From: JBBQWZ01 sp038210135 | Lineage (GTDB): Bacteria > Acidobacteriota > Terriglobia > Bryobacterales > Bryobacteraceae | DNA length: 64,000 nt | Reading direction: 5' to 3' | Assembly (NCBI GenBank): GCA_038210135.1 | Contig: JBBQWZ010000036.1 | Location: forward strand, 9,640 to 73,639 | In this document: in pieces, positions 43,044-51,463 of the stretch | Layout of the letters: each line of letters begins with the position of its first letter | Position numbering within the stretch: the stretch's first letter is position 1 | Position numbers and translations under genes: made by a program | Notes under the pieces: generated by a model | Databases searched by the model: none | Seen by the model: only the letters and a program-made list of their open reading frames with translations | Told to the model about the DNA's origin: nothing

Positions 43044-43907
43044 TCAGTTTTCCAAACGCTTAAGCAGTTCCAGCAGCACGTCGCCCACGATCATCAGGCT
43101 TCGCGCGCTGACTTTGTCGATCGTGTCGGCGTCGGTGTGCCATGGCGGATAGTCGAAGTCGATCAGGTCGAGCGCCGGCACTCCGGCCTTGACGAACGGC
43201 ATGTGGTCGTCTTCAACCGCGCTCTCGGATTCGAGGAAATATTTCGAGTACCCGAGATCCGCGGCGATTCTCCAAACCAGGCGGCGAAGGCTGACGCTCG
43301 AATTCGTTTCCTGCAGGATTCCAAGTTCCTTGTCGCCGATCATGTCTACGTTCACCAAGGCTTTGATGCGCGCCGTGACGCCTTCCTTCTTCCAACGCTG
43401 TGCGAGGTGGCGGCTGCCGTGGATTCCGTCGGTCGGCGACCATTCGCCGATCGCTTCTTCGCCGTCATAAAACACCAGGTACACGTCGTCCTTGCGCGGC
43501 TTTTTAGCAAGTACGCGCGACATTTCAAGTAGGAAACCGGTGGAAGCGCCGCCATCGTTGGCTCCCACGAATTTGCGGCCTGGAAAGAGCTTGGTGTCGA
43601 AGTGGCCCGTGTACACGATGGCCTTGCCGGAGGTGCCGGGGAACTTGCAGATCAGGTTCCGCATCGCCATCGGACCTTTGGGCGTAGTAGCGGTAAAGGG
43701 GTCCTCGATAATCTGGCAGCCGTCGAGTTTCATCTGCGCGAGAATCATGGCCTGCAGACTCTTGTTCGCGGCGGACATGGGCGGGCGAGGTCCGAGGGCG
43801 ACCACGCGCTTGGTAAAAGTAAGGGCGGATTCGCCCGAGAAGTCGGAGGCGCTCGCGACCGCGGTGAAGATCAGGACGGCGGCGAGAAGGGTTTGCGCGC
43901 GACGCAT
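43044..43907 (-). CDS. Exported M28-family zinc protein, glutaminyl-peptide cyclotransferase-like
   Basis: This 287-residue protein has a signal peptide (TLLAAVLIFTAVASA). Candidate zinc ligands are in YTGHFDTK, GANDGGAST, YDGEEAIGEW and PPWHTDADT. The run GEEAIGEWSPTDGIHGSRHLA is close to the glutaminyl cyclase version of the M28 fold, which turns N-terminal Gln into pyroglutamate. An aminopeptidase role cannot be ruled out. The start is ATG 43907, inside the end of the upstream methyltransferase gene. The gene ends six bases from the convergent ggt. Confidence 0.8.
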   Translation of the reverse strand: MRRAQTLLAAVLIFTAVASASDFSGESALTFTKRVVALGPRPPMSAANKSLQAMILAQMKLDGCQIIEDPFTATTPKGPMAMRNLICKFPGTSGKAIVYTGHFDTKLFPGRKFVGANDGGASTGFLLEMSRVLAKKPRKDDVYLVFYDGEEAIGEWSPTDGIHGSRHLAQRWKKEGVTARIKALVNVDMIGDKELGILQETNSSVSLRRLVWRIAADLGYSKYFLESESAVEDDHMPFVKAGVPALDLIDFDYPPWHTDADTIDKVSARSLMIVGDVLLELLKRLEN

Positions 43908-44572
43908 ATATATCCCAGTGTAAAGCGCCGTTCGCGATCGAGGGAATCGAACAGCGGCGCCAGGATCGCGGGCGGCACAAGAAAGAGCGCCGCGAGAAAA
44001 AAGAACGGCCCGGGGAAAAACTGCAGCGCGTTGAACAGGCGTCGCGACAGCAGTCGGAAGAAGCCGCCGACCGGTTCGAGGCAATCGACCGCGAGCCCGG
44101 CGCGCTCGATCAGAAGCTGGACGCCATAGCGCGTGTAGCGGAAATAGTCATGCGGAATCTGGTGCTCCTCCCACTCGTGAGGGACGATCAGCAGCAGCGC
44201 CGCTCCCGGCTTCATGACGCGCGACAGCTCAGAGACCACCAGCTGCGGATCGCGAACGTGTTCGAGCGTGACCACGTTCAGCGCGGCGTCGAAACTCGAA
44301 TCGCGAAATGGCAGCGCGGTGAGGTCGGCAAGGCAATCGAGGCCAGCGTAATTCCAGTTGGCATCGCCAATACCTAAATCGACACCGGTATATTTCTGCC
44401 GGGTGAACCGATCCGCGTACTGGCCTTCTCCGGCTCCGGCGTCGAGCACGCGGATGCCATCCGGAAGCGACTTCGCAAAATCGTTAACAGCCTCTTCGAT
44501 CGCGGTCTCGAAATGCAGGATCCAGCGACGCAAAGGACCGGGAAGGGCGGAGCGCGTCGAGGCGTAGATCAC
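43871..44572 (-). CDS. Class I SAM-dependent methyltransferase
   Basis: This 233-residue protein has the SAM motif VLDAGAGEGQYADRF, then DCLADLTALPFRDSSFDAA and LNVVTLEHVRDPQLVVSEL, and ends with a hydrophobic stretch (PGPFFFLAALFLVPPAILAP) that may tether it to the membrane. GTG 44572 overlaps the upstream stop as GTGA and gives a normal N-terminus. The substrate is probably a glycan or lipid-linked sugar, judged from the neighbouring glycosyltransferase. It overlaps the next gene by 37 bases. Confidence 0.75.
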   Translation of the reverse strand: MIYASTRSALPGPLRRWILHFETAIEEAVNDFAKSLPDGIRVLDAGAGEGQYADRFTRQKYTGVDLGIGDANWNYAGLDCLADLTALPFRDSSFDAALNVVTLEHVRDPQLVVSELSRVMKPGAALLLIVPHEWEEHQIPHDYFRYTRYGVQLLIERAGLAVDCLEPVGGFFRLLSRRLFNALQFFPGPFFFLAALFLVPPAILAPLFDSLDRERRFTLGYICVARKPFSPPS

Positions 44573-45597
44573 GACTTCTTGCGCGCCTCGAACATGATGG
44601 TGGATCCGGCTCGGCAAGTGGCTTCGAGCAGTGTGAATGGAATCGAGCCCAGCAGCAAAGCGAAGTAAGTCAGATCCTTCAAGAGCCGTGTGTTGGGCGT
44701 CTCCGGCGCGCGCCGGATGCGCCGGGCCATGGGATCGAGCGACGGTGCGATGGTGGTGGCGAGTCCGGCGGGGTTGTCGCGCATCGAGAAATGCTTGCGC
44801 CGCAGGATTTCAAAGCCGCACGAATCGAGCAGCAGTTCGAGGTCGGTTTCGCGGAAGTTGAACAGGTGACGCGGCACGTCCACGCCGTTCCAGCGTTCAC
44901 TAAACAGCAGGAACTGCCAGCACGCGGCGTTCGGTACTTGAACGATCAGGCGGCCATCCGGCTTGAGGAGTTTGTGCGCGGCGTCGAGATACGACGCAGG
45001 ATCATATAAATGCTCGAGGACGTGGAACATCGTCACGGCGGCACAGGATTCGGCGGCAAACGGAGCGCGGTTCAGCGACGCGCAGACGGCCGGAACTCCG
45101 TTCTTGCGCCAGGCGACTCCGGCGGCGTCGAGCGAGAAATCGAGTCCCGTGACGTTGGGCGTTCCCCGTTCCGCAAGCATGCGGAGGAACAGCCCGCCGC
45201 CGCAGCCCACGTCGAGGACCATGCCGGTTTCCTCGCATTCGCGGAGCGCGCGTTCGACAAAGCGGAGGTGATCGCCCAGAACGAAGCGGCGCCACACCTG
45301 TTCCAACCGGTCGGCGGTCCCGTCTTCCTCGGTGTACCAATAGGAATCCGGATAGTAATCGCGAAGCTCGTACGGAGTCGGCTGCGGATACAGCCGGATC
45401 AGCTTGCAGTTGCGGCACTCGATCACCAGGAATTCGCGATCGGTGGTGGCGTACAGGCGATCGTTCGCATGGAAGAGAGTGTGGACGTCGATCGAGCCGC
45501 AAGCCGGGCAGCCCTCGTCCGTTTGCGAGGAAGGCGCCGCCGCGGGAGGCCCAGGCCTTGCCGCGGGCTCCGAAGGGTCGAACTGGGAGCCCGCCAT
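44569..45597 (-). CDS. Class I SAM-dependent methyltransferase with N-terminal zinc ribbon
   Basis: This 342-residue protein has a zinc-ribbon-like pair CPACGS and CRNCK at about residues 30-65. A SAM-binding domain follows (MVLDVGCGGGLFLRMLAERG, FHVLEHLYDPASYL, HKLLKPDGRLIVQVPN). The end has a hydrophobic helix (YFALLLGSIPFTLLEA). Methyltransferases of this kind lie in surface-glycan clusters. I use ATG 45597. GTG 45693 in the same frame is a possible earlier start, and the remaining frame upstream overlaps the glycosyltransferase gene and looks non-coding. Confidence 0.75.
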   Translation of the reverse strand: MAGSQFDPSEPAARPGPPAAAPSSQTDEGCPACGSIDVHTLFHANDRLYATTDREFLVIECRNCKLIRLYPQPTPYELRDYYPDSYWYTEEDGTADRLEQVWRRFVLGDHLRFVERALRECEETGMVLDVGCGGGLFLRMLAERGTPNVTGLDFSLDAAGVAWRKNGVPAVCASLNRAPFAAESCAAVTMFHVLEHLYDPASYLDAAHKLLKPDGRLIVQVPNAACWQFLLFSERWNGVDVPRHLFNFRETDLELLLDSCGFEILRRKHFSMRDNPAGLATTIAPSLDPMARRIRRAPETPNTRLLKDLTYFALLLGSIPFTLLEATCRAGSTIMFEARKKS

Positions 45598-45722
45598 TTC
45601 ATTAGCAGCCGCTCGGTGGAACAGCGAGCCAGTCGGCGTCGCCCCGTCTTCAAAAAGGTCAGCCGCCGCCTGACGGTACGTAACCGATTTCACTCGCAGC
45701 GTCTCGACAGCGGAGGTGGACG

Positions 45723-46778
45723 CTACGACGTGGCTTGTTCCGTTAGTTCCTTGAGCGAAACCCGATGCCGCATCAGGATCCGGTGAATCTGTTGCGGGCT
45801 CAGCCGGCGCGGCTGAAATTGCCGCCGCTTGCGCAGTGTTGCCGGAATCCGCCGGAGTGCCGAAAAGTCCGCCTTGATCAACGCCATTGCGATGCGGAGC
45901 TTCGGTTTCACTCCCGGAAATCGGCGCATCTCCCCCTTGTTCCGGAAGGACGCGAGCATCCCGGCGGCGATCCTTGCGATTAGGTACAGTCCGTTTCGCC
46001 AAATCAGGCTCCAGGGAAACAACTTGACCACCAACAGCACGCGATTTCTCTCAATGAGCTCGACGCGCCAGAGTGATTCGAGGCCAAGCGTAGACCCTCG
46101 ACGATGCCGTACCACCGCATCCGGTGTGTACAAGCAACTCCATCCCGCCCAACGCGCGCGCAATCCTAAGTCGGCGTCGTCGGCGTAGGCGAAGAGGTCT
46201 TCGTCAAAATTACCGATCTCGTTTAGCATCGCACGCCGGTACATCGCGGCGCATCCATCGGGCCACAGGACTTCCTCGACGCGGTCGTACTGGCCGGTGT
46301 CCAGGGCTCCGTGACCGCGTCCGCGGTTCTGGCCGTCCGGGTACATGACGTGGCCAACCTTGTCGATAATCGCTCGGTTCTCCCAGACCAGGATTTTCGA
46401 GGCGGCCATGCCGACGTCCGGCTGGCCTTCGAAAACTTTGGCCAAAGCCTCCAGCCATTCAGGCTCGGCTTCGGCGTCGTTGTTGAGCAGGGCGACGAAC
46501 GGAGCGGACGTGGCCGCAATTCCCTGATTGTTGGCCGCGCAGAAACCACCGTTATCCCGGTTTTCGACCAGTACGATGCGGATGTCATGAAAATCAGGAT
46601 CGTCAGCTAGCTCTTTGACCATCCGAACGGAATCATCCGACGACCCGTTGTCTACCACGGCGATTTCGGCGGGCCTAACGGTTTGGCGGGCGAGGGAGCG
46701 GAGGCAGGCTTCGAGAAAGTCACAGCGATTCCAGTTCGCGATGACTACGGCGATCTCGGCTGGTTTGGCGGGGATCAA
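45723..46778 (-). CDS. Family 2 glycosyltransferase, rhamnosyltransferase-like
   Basis: This 351-residue GT-A enzyme has AVVIANWNRCDFLEACLRSL, the AVVDNGSSDDSV motif, FVALLNNDAEAEPEWLEAL (DxD-type metal site NDAEAE), and GGFCAANNQG. These match WbbL-like rhamnosyl- and other NDP-sugar transferases that build cell-surface polysaccharides on the inner membrane. It is the first gene of a minus-strand operon with two methyltransferases and a glutaminyl-cyclase-like gene. The sugar is unknown. Confidence 0.85.
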   Translation of the reverse strand: MIPAKPAEIAVVIANWNRCDFLEACLRSLARQTVRPAEIAVVDNGSSDDSVRMVKELADDPDFHDIRIVLVENRDNGGFCAANNQGIAATSAPFVALLNNDAEAEPEWLEALAKVFEGQPDVGMAASKILVWENRAIIDKVGHVMYPDGQNRGRGHGALDTGQYDRVEEVLWPDGCAAMYRRAMLNEIGNFDEDLFAYADDADLGLRARWAGWSCLYTPDAVVRHRRGSTLGLESLWRVELIERNRVLLVVKLFPWSLIWRNGLYLIARIAAGMLASFRNKGEMRRFPGVKPKLRIAMALIKADFSALRRIPATLRKRRQFQPRRLSPQQIHRILMRHRVSLKELTEQATS

Positions 46779-46833
46779 GGCAGTCCGATCAGTCTCGCGA
46801 AGGGGCCGAATTCTTAAGCTTGCTCAATGTAGT

Positions 46834-46839
46834 ATTATA
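46834..46839 (-). promoter_or_regulatory. Candidate -10 box (TATAAT) for the glycosyltransferase operon
   Basis: On the minus strand a perfect TATAAT lies 56 bases upstream of the glycosyltransferase start. No good -35 is visible 16-18 bases before it. The 218-base divergent region also drives the RodZ-like gene on the other strand. Confidence 0.3.
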
Positions 46840-46996
46840 CGGGTTCGGCTTAACCCCTGATTCTAAGGTCCACCTAGGTGCGGGCCAAGGGCGTACCTTG
46901 CCCGCATGGGGATTTTTTGGCCGCCGGAAATAGTTGGCCTGCCAGGAAACCCTTGGCGTGAGCCGCGAGTCTTAATCAAGTTCAAGCAGGAATATT

Positions 46997-47851
46997 ATGA
47001 GTTCGGTTGGAACAATCCTTCGCGACGAACGAGTCCGGCAAGGCCGGGAACTCGGTCCCATCGCCGATTCGCTTTGTATTATGAAACGCTATTTGGACGC
47101 GATTGAGCGGAACGACTTAAAGAGTCTTCCCGGCGTCTTTTTCTATCGCAGTTTCGTAAAACAATACGCGGAGATTCTTGGCTTGAACGAGTCGCAGCTG
47201 GCGGGTCCCATGGAGGCTCTCCTGGCCGTCGATGAGCCGCTGCCATTGCCAGGAAATGATCCGGTGTACACGCTGAGTCCGACGCCAGTGAAGGCGCGGG
47301 ATCCGCGAGCTGGCGATTCAATTATCACTGCATCAAACGAGAGGGTGCTGCGCGACCGTCGCGTGGCGATTCCGGCCGTGGCGTTGATTGTGGCACTGGT
47401 TGGAGGCGGATTCGTCTACGAACGTTGGAGCCAGGCCGGGAAAACTACGGAGATGGCAACGACGCTCCCGGCAGCCGTGCCTCCGGTGCGTTCGGCGGTG
47501 GTGGCTATGCCCGTATCGTCTCCGATCGAGACGGCGAGTGCTCCGGCGACCTCGATCCATCCTGGCGATGACGTTCAGATCAATGTGGAGGCCACCGAGG
47601 ACGTCTGGATTTCGATCACCTCGGATGGGAAACAGATTTTCAGCGGCGTCCTGAAGCCGACCGAATCGAAGTCGCTCTCGGGACGCCAGTTTGCCAAGGT
47701 CAGCGTCGGAAACGCGGCCGGTCTTGAGATCCGATGGAACGGCAAGCAGATTGGTCCGATCGGCAAGCGTGGCCAGGTACGGACGCTGAAGTTCACAAAA
47801 GATAATTTCGAGATCCTGCCGCCAATCGGCGCGGTAGGTCAAACCCTCTAA
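46997..47851 (+). CDS. RodZ-like protein: N-terminal helix-turn-helix, membrane helix, DUF4115 domain
   Basis: This 284-residue protein has an HTH_25 domain (TILRDERVRQGRELGPIAD...YLDAIERND then PGVFFYRSFVKQYAEILGL). A basic stretch leads to a membrane helix (AVALIVALVGGGFVYERW). The C-terminal periplasmic DUF4115 domain shows VNVEATEDVWIS-like sequence NVEATEDVWISITSDGKQIF. RodZ links MreB to the cell-wall machinery. Length and order are normal. AGGA lies five bases before the ATG. MreB genes are not in the window. Confidence 0.8.
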   Translation: MSSVGTILRDERVRQGRELGPIADSLCIMKRYLDAIERNDLKSLPGVFFYRSFVKQYAEILGLNESQLAGPMEALLAVDEPLPLPGNDPVYTLSPTPVKARDPRAGDSIITASNERVLRDRRVAIPAVALIVALVGGGFVYERWSQAGKTTEMATTLPAAVPPVRSAVVAMPVSSPIETASAPATSIHPGDDVQINVEATEDVWISITSDGKQIFSGVLKPTESKSLSGRQFAKVSVGNAAGLEIRWNGKQIGPIGKRGQVRTLKFTKDNFEILPPIGAVGQTL

Positions 47852-47877
47852 CCGCCCAGGAACGCAAGTCCCCCTCC

Positions 47878-47992
47878 GCCCCGAACCGCGACCGTAAGGG
47901 AGCGGACCACCCTACCCCTCCGCCCCGAACCGCGACCATAAGGGAGCGGACCACCCTCCGCCCCGAACCGCGACCATAAGGGAGCGGACCAC
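47878..47992. repeat. Three family-A hairpin elements
   Basis: Three near-identical copies follow the RodZ-like gene. Each has CCGAACCGCGACC, a 4-base loop and GGGAGCGGACCAC. The loop is GTAA in the first and ATAA in the second and third. No gene is seen between 47852 and 48039. Confidence 0.9.
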
Positions 47993-48039
47993 TCTTCCCC
48001 AATTCGCCGACAGGCCCGTTAACGGTAAACTAAAGGGCA

Positions 48040-48528
48040 GTGGCAAACTCCAAACAATACTCAAAAGCGCCCGAGATGGCGATCGACGTGACCAAGAAGT
48101 ACACCGCGACTTTCGAGACGTCCCGCGGCAACGTCGTGTGCGACCTGTTCACGAAAGACGCTCCGAACACGGTCAATAACTTCGTCTTTTTGGCGCGCGA
48201 AGGATTCTACGACGGCACGATGTTCCATCGCGTCCTGGCGAACTTCATGATTCAGGGCGGCGATCCGGAAGGCACCGGTCGTGGCGGTCCCGGCTACCGT
48301 TTCGAGGACGAGACCAAGGGCAATCCGAACCGGCACAAAGTGGGTTCGCTGTCGATGGCCAATGCCGGCCCGAATACGAATGGCAGCCAGTTTTATATCA
48401 CGCACGTCGTCACGGACTGGTTGGACGGCAAGCACACCGTGTTTGGCGAAGTGGTCAGCGGCCAGGACGTGGTGAACGCCGTCCAGCAGGGCGACGCCTT
48501 GACCAAGGTCAAGATCACAGAAGCTTAA
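48040..48528 (+). CDS. Peptidyl-prolyl cis-trans isomerase, cyclophilin type
   Basis: This 162-residue cyclophilin catalyses proline isomerisation during protein folding. It shows NFVFLAREGFYDGTMFHRV, FMIQGGDPEGTGRGGPGY, and SMANAGPNTNGSQFYIT, with the catalytic Arg in FHRV and GSQF motif intact. No signal peptide is seen, so it is probably cytosolic. The start is GTG 48040. The N-terminal SKQYSKAPEM stretch is shared with other cyclophilins, which supports it over the internal ATG at 48076. A clear terminator follows. Confidence 0.9.
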   Translation: MANSKQYSKAPEMAIDVTKKYTATFETSRGNVVCDLFTKDAPNTVNNFVFLAREGFYDGTMFHRVLANFMIQGGDPEGTGRGGPGYRFEDETKGNPNRHKVGSLSMANAGPNTNGSQFYITHVVTDWLDGKHTVFGEVVSGQDVVNAVQQGDALTKVKITEA

Positions 48529-48543
48529 TTTTTCCGGTTCATC

Positions 48544-48588
48544 AAAACAAAAAAGGGCCTCGCGGAAAGCGTGGCCTTTTTTTGTTTT
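48544..48588 (+). terminator. Intrinsic terminator after the cyclophilin gene
   Basis: AAAAAAGGGCC and GCGTGGCCTTTTTTT form a GC-rich stem flanked by A and T runs, beginning about 16 bases after the stop codon. It would work on either strand. Confidence 0.85.
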
Positions 48589-48628
48589 CATGTACCGTCC
48601 AGGCCCGCAGAAGCGCCCACGCGGCACC

Positions 48629-48735
48629 GGCTTGAACCCTGAGCGTCAGCGATGGGACTCTTCTGCGATTCGACCAACCCCGAATCCGAGCCGCGACTAG
48701 AGCGCTCCGGAGGAGCGCGCCAGGAGCGGACACAA
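48629..48735. repeat. Family-B element and an enlarged family-A element
   Basis: Family B lies at 48631-48660 (loop GTCA). At 48691-48729 the outer family-A stem CCGC-GA-C and G-GA-GCGG is kept, but the loop is replaced by 25 bases holding a second perfect hairpin (GCGCTCC, loop GGA, GGAGCGC at 48702-48718). A truncated relative starts near 3356. Confidence 0.8.
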
Positions 48736-48761
48736 CCTCGACGGAGCTACACCCGCCGCGC

Positions 48762-50045
48762 TTAGAACGTGTAACTGACTCCGACCAACGGAATCACCCG
48801 CGCTTGCAGGCCAACGTCGTTGATCGGTAGGATCAAATTGAAGGAGACCAGCAGCGTGCTGATCGGATTCAACTTGAACCCGGCGGCCGCGCTGTTCGCA
48901 TTCACGTTGCCTGTATAAAACGCGATCTGCCCGAAGTTCTGCCCGTTCGCCGCCGTAAACGTGCTGTTGCGCAGGCGTTCAGCGGAGAAGATCTGCTGCC
49001 CTAACAGATCGAACGCCAGCGAAAATTTCTTGTTGATTCCGGCATCGACGCCGACCGAGTACGAAAGCTGGCGCGGCAGGCGAGCCTTTAGTCCCGTGCG
49101 GACGTCGCCCGCGAGAATGCTGTCGCCGTTCCACTGGTAACCGAAGTTGACATGTGGGGCCACACGGCGATTGCGCATCGAAGCGGCAATGAACGGCTTC
49201 ACGCCGTACGCGCCCGAACCAAGGAAGTCGGCGGCATCGCCGGTCGGCATGCGCAGGTCGAGGCCCAGCGCGAGCGATAGATTGTCGGAGCGGAAAATCG
49301 TTCCTTTCGCCCGGACCAGCACATCGCCCAACCCTTGCGCGTGGCCTGAATTCGCGAACGCCGCGATATTGGTGCGGTTGCCATTAGCGTCAACGAAGTA
49401 GTGAATCGTGTCATCGCTACCGGTTCCGATGCGCTGAATCGTGGCATCGGACGCGATCGAGAGACTGGCGCTGACTACCGGAATTGCGACCGAAACATCC
49501 AGGCGATCGGTCAGTCCATAGGTGAAAAACGAAATGGACTGGTTGATCTGCAGATTGATCCTGTTCTGCGTCGTAATGACGTCTTTTTTGATGTTCGGAT
49601 CCGGCGTGGTCTGATCGTGCTGGAACACGGATTGCACGCGATTGAGGTCCACTCCGTCGAGGCTGTTGAATCCGAAATGCTGGAACGCGAAGCCGAAGAA
49701 CATCTTGTCCTTACCGATGGTCTCCGCGCGCTCCGAAAGAATCGGACCGAAGCTCGACGTCGATCGCGTGTAGACGCCGAGCGTAGGATCGAATGAGTAG
49801 GTGAAGCCCGAAGCCGGAGACGGAATCGGCAGCGAATTGAGTTGGCTGGCCAGTGCGCTGTTGAACGGAGCGAAGTTGGATTGGAAGGCGGCGCTGAAAT
49901 GCGCCTGGTGGCTGGGGTTCGGAAGGGTCAGGCCGTTGGGGCCGAACAGGTCCGGGATCAGGAGCGACAACTTTGTGTTGCTCACATTCGTCTGCGCCGA
50001 TAACGCCGCGCCGAAAAGTGCAACGAGAACTGCGATTCGTTTCAT
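48762..50045 (-). CDS. Outer-membrane beta-barrel protein of unknown function
   Basis: This 427-residue protein has a signal peptide (MKRIAVLVALFGAALSA) and many alternating beta-strand segments, for example MFFGFAFQHFGFNSLD, LDVSVAIPVVSASLSIAS and LSLALGLDLRMPTGD. It ends VIPLVGVSYTF, a terminal Phe of the kind used for outer-membrane insertion. It resembles porin-like proteins of the phenol-degradation MetA type, but the family is not certain. GGAGGA lies eight bases upstream of ATG 50045. It follows the caspase-like gene by 41 bases and may be its operon partner. Confidence 0.7.
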   Translation of the reverse strand: MKRIAVLVALFGAALSAQTNVSNTKLSLLIPDLFGPNGLTLPNPSHQAHFSAAFQSNFAPFNSALASQLNSLPIPSPASGFTYSFDPTLGVYTRSTSSFGPILSERAETIGKDKMFFGFAFQHFGFNSLDGVDLNRVQSVFQHDQTTPDPNIKKDVITTQNRINLQINQSISFFTYGLTDRLDVSVAIPVVSASLSIASDATIQRIGTGSDDTIHYFVDANGNRTNIAAFANSGHAQGLGDVLVRAKGTIFRSDNLSLALGLDLRMPTGDAADFLGSGAYGVKPFIAASMRNRRVAPHVNFGYQWNGDSILAGDVRTGLKARLPRQLSYSVGVDAGINKKFSLAFDLLGQQIFSAERLRNSTFTAANGQNFGQIAFYTGNVNANSAAAGFKLNPISTLLVSFNLILPINDVGLQARVIPLVGVSYTF

Positions 50046-50086
50046 TAAGTGGTTCCTCCGTGTGCCTCGGCCGTGCATGAGGCGGT

Positions 50087-51463
50087 TTATCTTTCGACGG
50101 ATGCGCTCTCAATCACCAACGTGTCACCGGTGCGGCGCATCTTCAGGACGATCGTGTCGTTGACGGGTGCCATTCCGTTGTACTGAATGCCGCGTTTCAC
50201 CCGGACCGTCGTGAATTCACCGGCGGTCTCGGGCGGAATCGTTGGCAGCGCATCGATACGAATCGAGCGCGCGTCACGGAAAAATGATTTGAAGGTGTTG
50301 GTCTGCGCTTTCGTGAGCGTGGGCCAGACTTTCATCAGCGCATCCATGTCGCGATTTTCCATCGCATCCTTGTAGCGCTTTAAAACGTCGAGGACATGTG
50401 GGTCGGGCCCATGAGTCCGATCCGGCTGCGCCGGTTGCTGTGATTGCGAAAGAGCGTCGAGATCACGCCGCGCCGTGGCCGCGTATTTGCCCGAAGAATG
50501 ACGGCTGAGATAGCGTTCGAGTCCGGCGCGGCCTTTCGAACGGGCGGAGGCCCACTCGATATCTTCGAGCCGCGCTGCCGCTTCAGCGGCGAAGGGCGAG
50601 GACGGATACCCGTTCCGGAATTGTTCGAGCGCGTTTACATCCTGCGAGTCTTTCAGCTTTTCCCAGGCGAGAACATCGGCCGGCTTGGGATTGACGTAGA
50701 AATCCTGAATGACGGTGGAGGCTTCGGTCGGAATCTGCCGTCCGTCGGAGTTGGTGCTCACCGTGCGTTTCACCGTCTCGGCGATTTGCGAAAGAGTGAG
50801 GCCTTGTTGACTGAGAGCCGCGACCACGGCGCTCGCGTATAGGCTCATCGCGCCTTTTCGATCGTCAAAGTTAGGTCGTCCGGTGCCGGCCGAGAAGCCA
50901 ACGAAAACTCCCTGCGCGCGCGGCTCGAGGCGGGCGAAACCCGCGTCGGGGAAGCGGCGGCGGAGATTCGGGTGATCCCAGGCGGCGTCCAGTAGGAACG
51001 CGAGAAAGAACGGCTTGCGCGCTTCGAGATCGGATAGAATTCGCGAGACGGAATACGCCACGTAGTCGAGTTCCTTGTTTTGCGCGATGTCGAAGTTCAC
51101 CGGCAGCAAATAGTTTTCATCCGTGGATTGCACCGAGTAGCCGGCGAAATAGAAGAACGCCGCGTCGCCAGGCCGGAGGCTCTTTTCGAATTTGTCGATC
51201 GCCGCGGACATGCCCTCGAGCGTCGCGTTTTGAACGAGCGTGGTTTCAAATCTCAACTTGCGAAGCGTCTCGTCGAGAGCGGCGGCATCACGCGCGGGAG
51301 TCCGCAGTGTGCCGATGCCGCGGTAGTCGGCGTTGCCGATCAGCAGTGCTTTGCGGCCCTGGGCGTTAGCGCCGGGAACCATTCCGATCAGGCACAACAG
51401 GAAAATGCCGAAGGCGTAACGAAGCCACCGGCTCGCGCCGCGCGACGAATTCCCGTGGATCAC
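50087..51463 (-). CDS. Caspase-fold (C14) protein lacking both catalytic residues; pseudo-peptidase
   Basis: This 458-residue protein has an N-terminal hydrophobic segment (YAFGIFLLCLIGMVPGANA). A caspase/metacaspase-like domain follows (GRKALLIGNADYRGIGTLRTP, DAAALDETLRKLRFE). Where active members read FAGHGxQ and LLDACR, this reads FAGYSVQ and LLDAAW, so catalytic His is Tyr109 and catalytic Cys is Ala161. The C-terminal half has a helical repeat region and a domain with AMENRDMDALMKVWPTL. GTG 51463 overlaps the kinase stop as GTGA with GAGGAG five bases upstream, so it is coupled to the kinase. Confidence 0.8.
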   Translation of the reverse strand: MIHGNSSRGASRWLRYAFGIFLLCLIGMVPGANAQGRKALLIGNADYRGIGTLRTPARDAAALDETLRKLRFETTLVQNATLEGMSAAIDKFEKSLRPGDAAFFYFAGYSVQSTDENYLLPVNFDIAQNKELDYVAYSVSRILSDLEARKPFFLAFLLDAAWDHPNLRRRFPDAGFARLEPRAQGVFVGFSAGTGRPNFDDRKGAMSLYASAVVAALSQQGLTLSQIAETVKRTVSTNSDGRQIPTEASTVIQDFYVNPKPADVLAWEKLKDSQDVNALEQFRNGYPSSPFAAEAAARLEDIEWASARSKGRAGLERYLSRHSSGKYAATARRDLDALSQSQQPAQPDRTHGPDPHVLDVLKRYKDAMENRDMDALMKVWPTLTKAQTNTFKSFFRDARSIRIDALPTIPPETAGEFTTVRVKRGIQYNGMAPVNDTIVLKMRRTGDTLVIESASVER

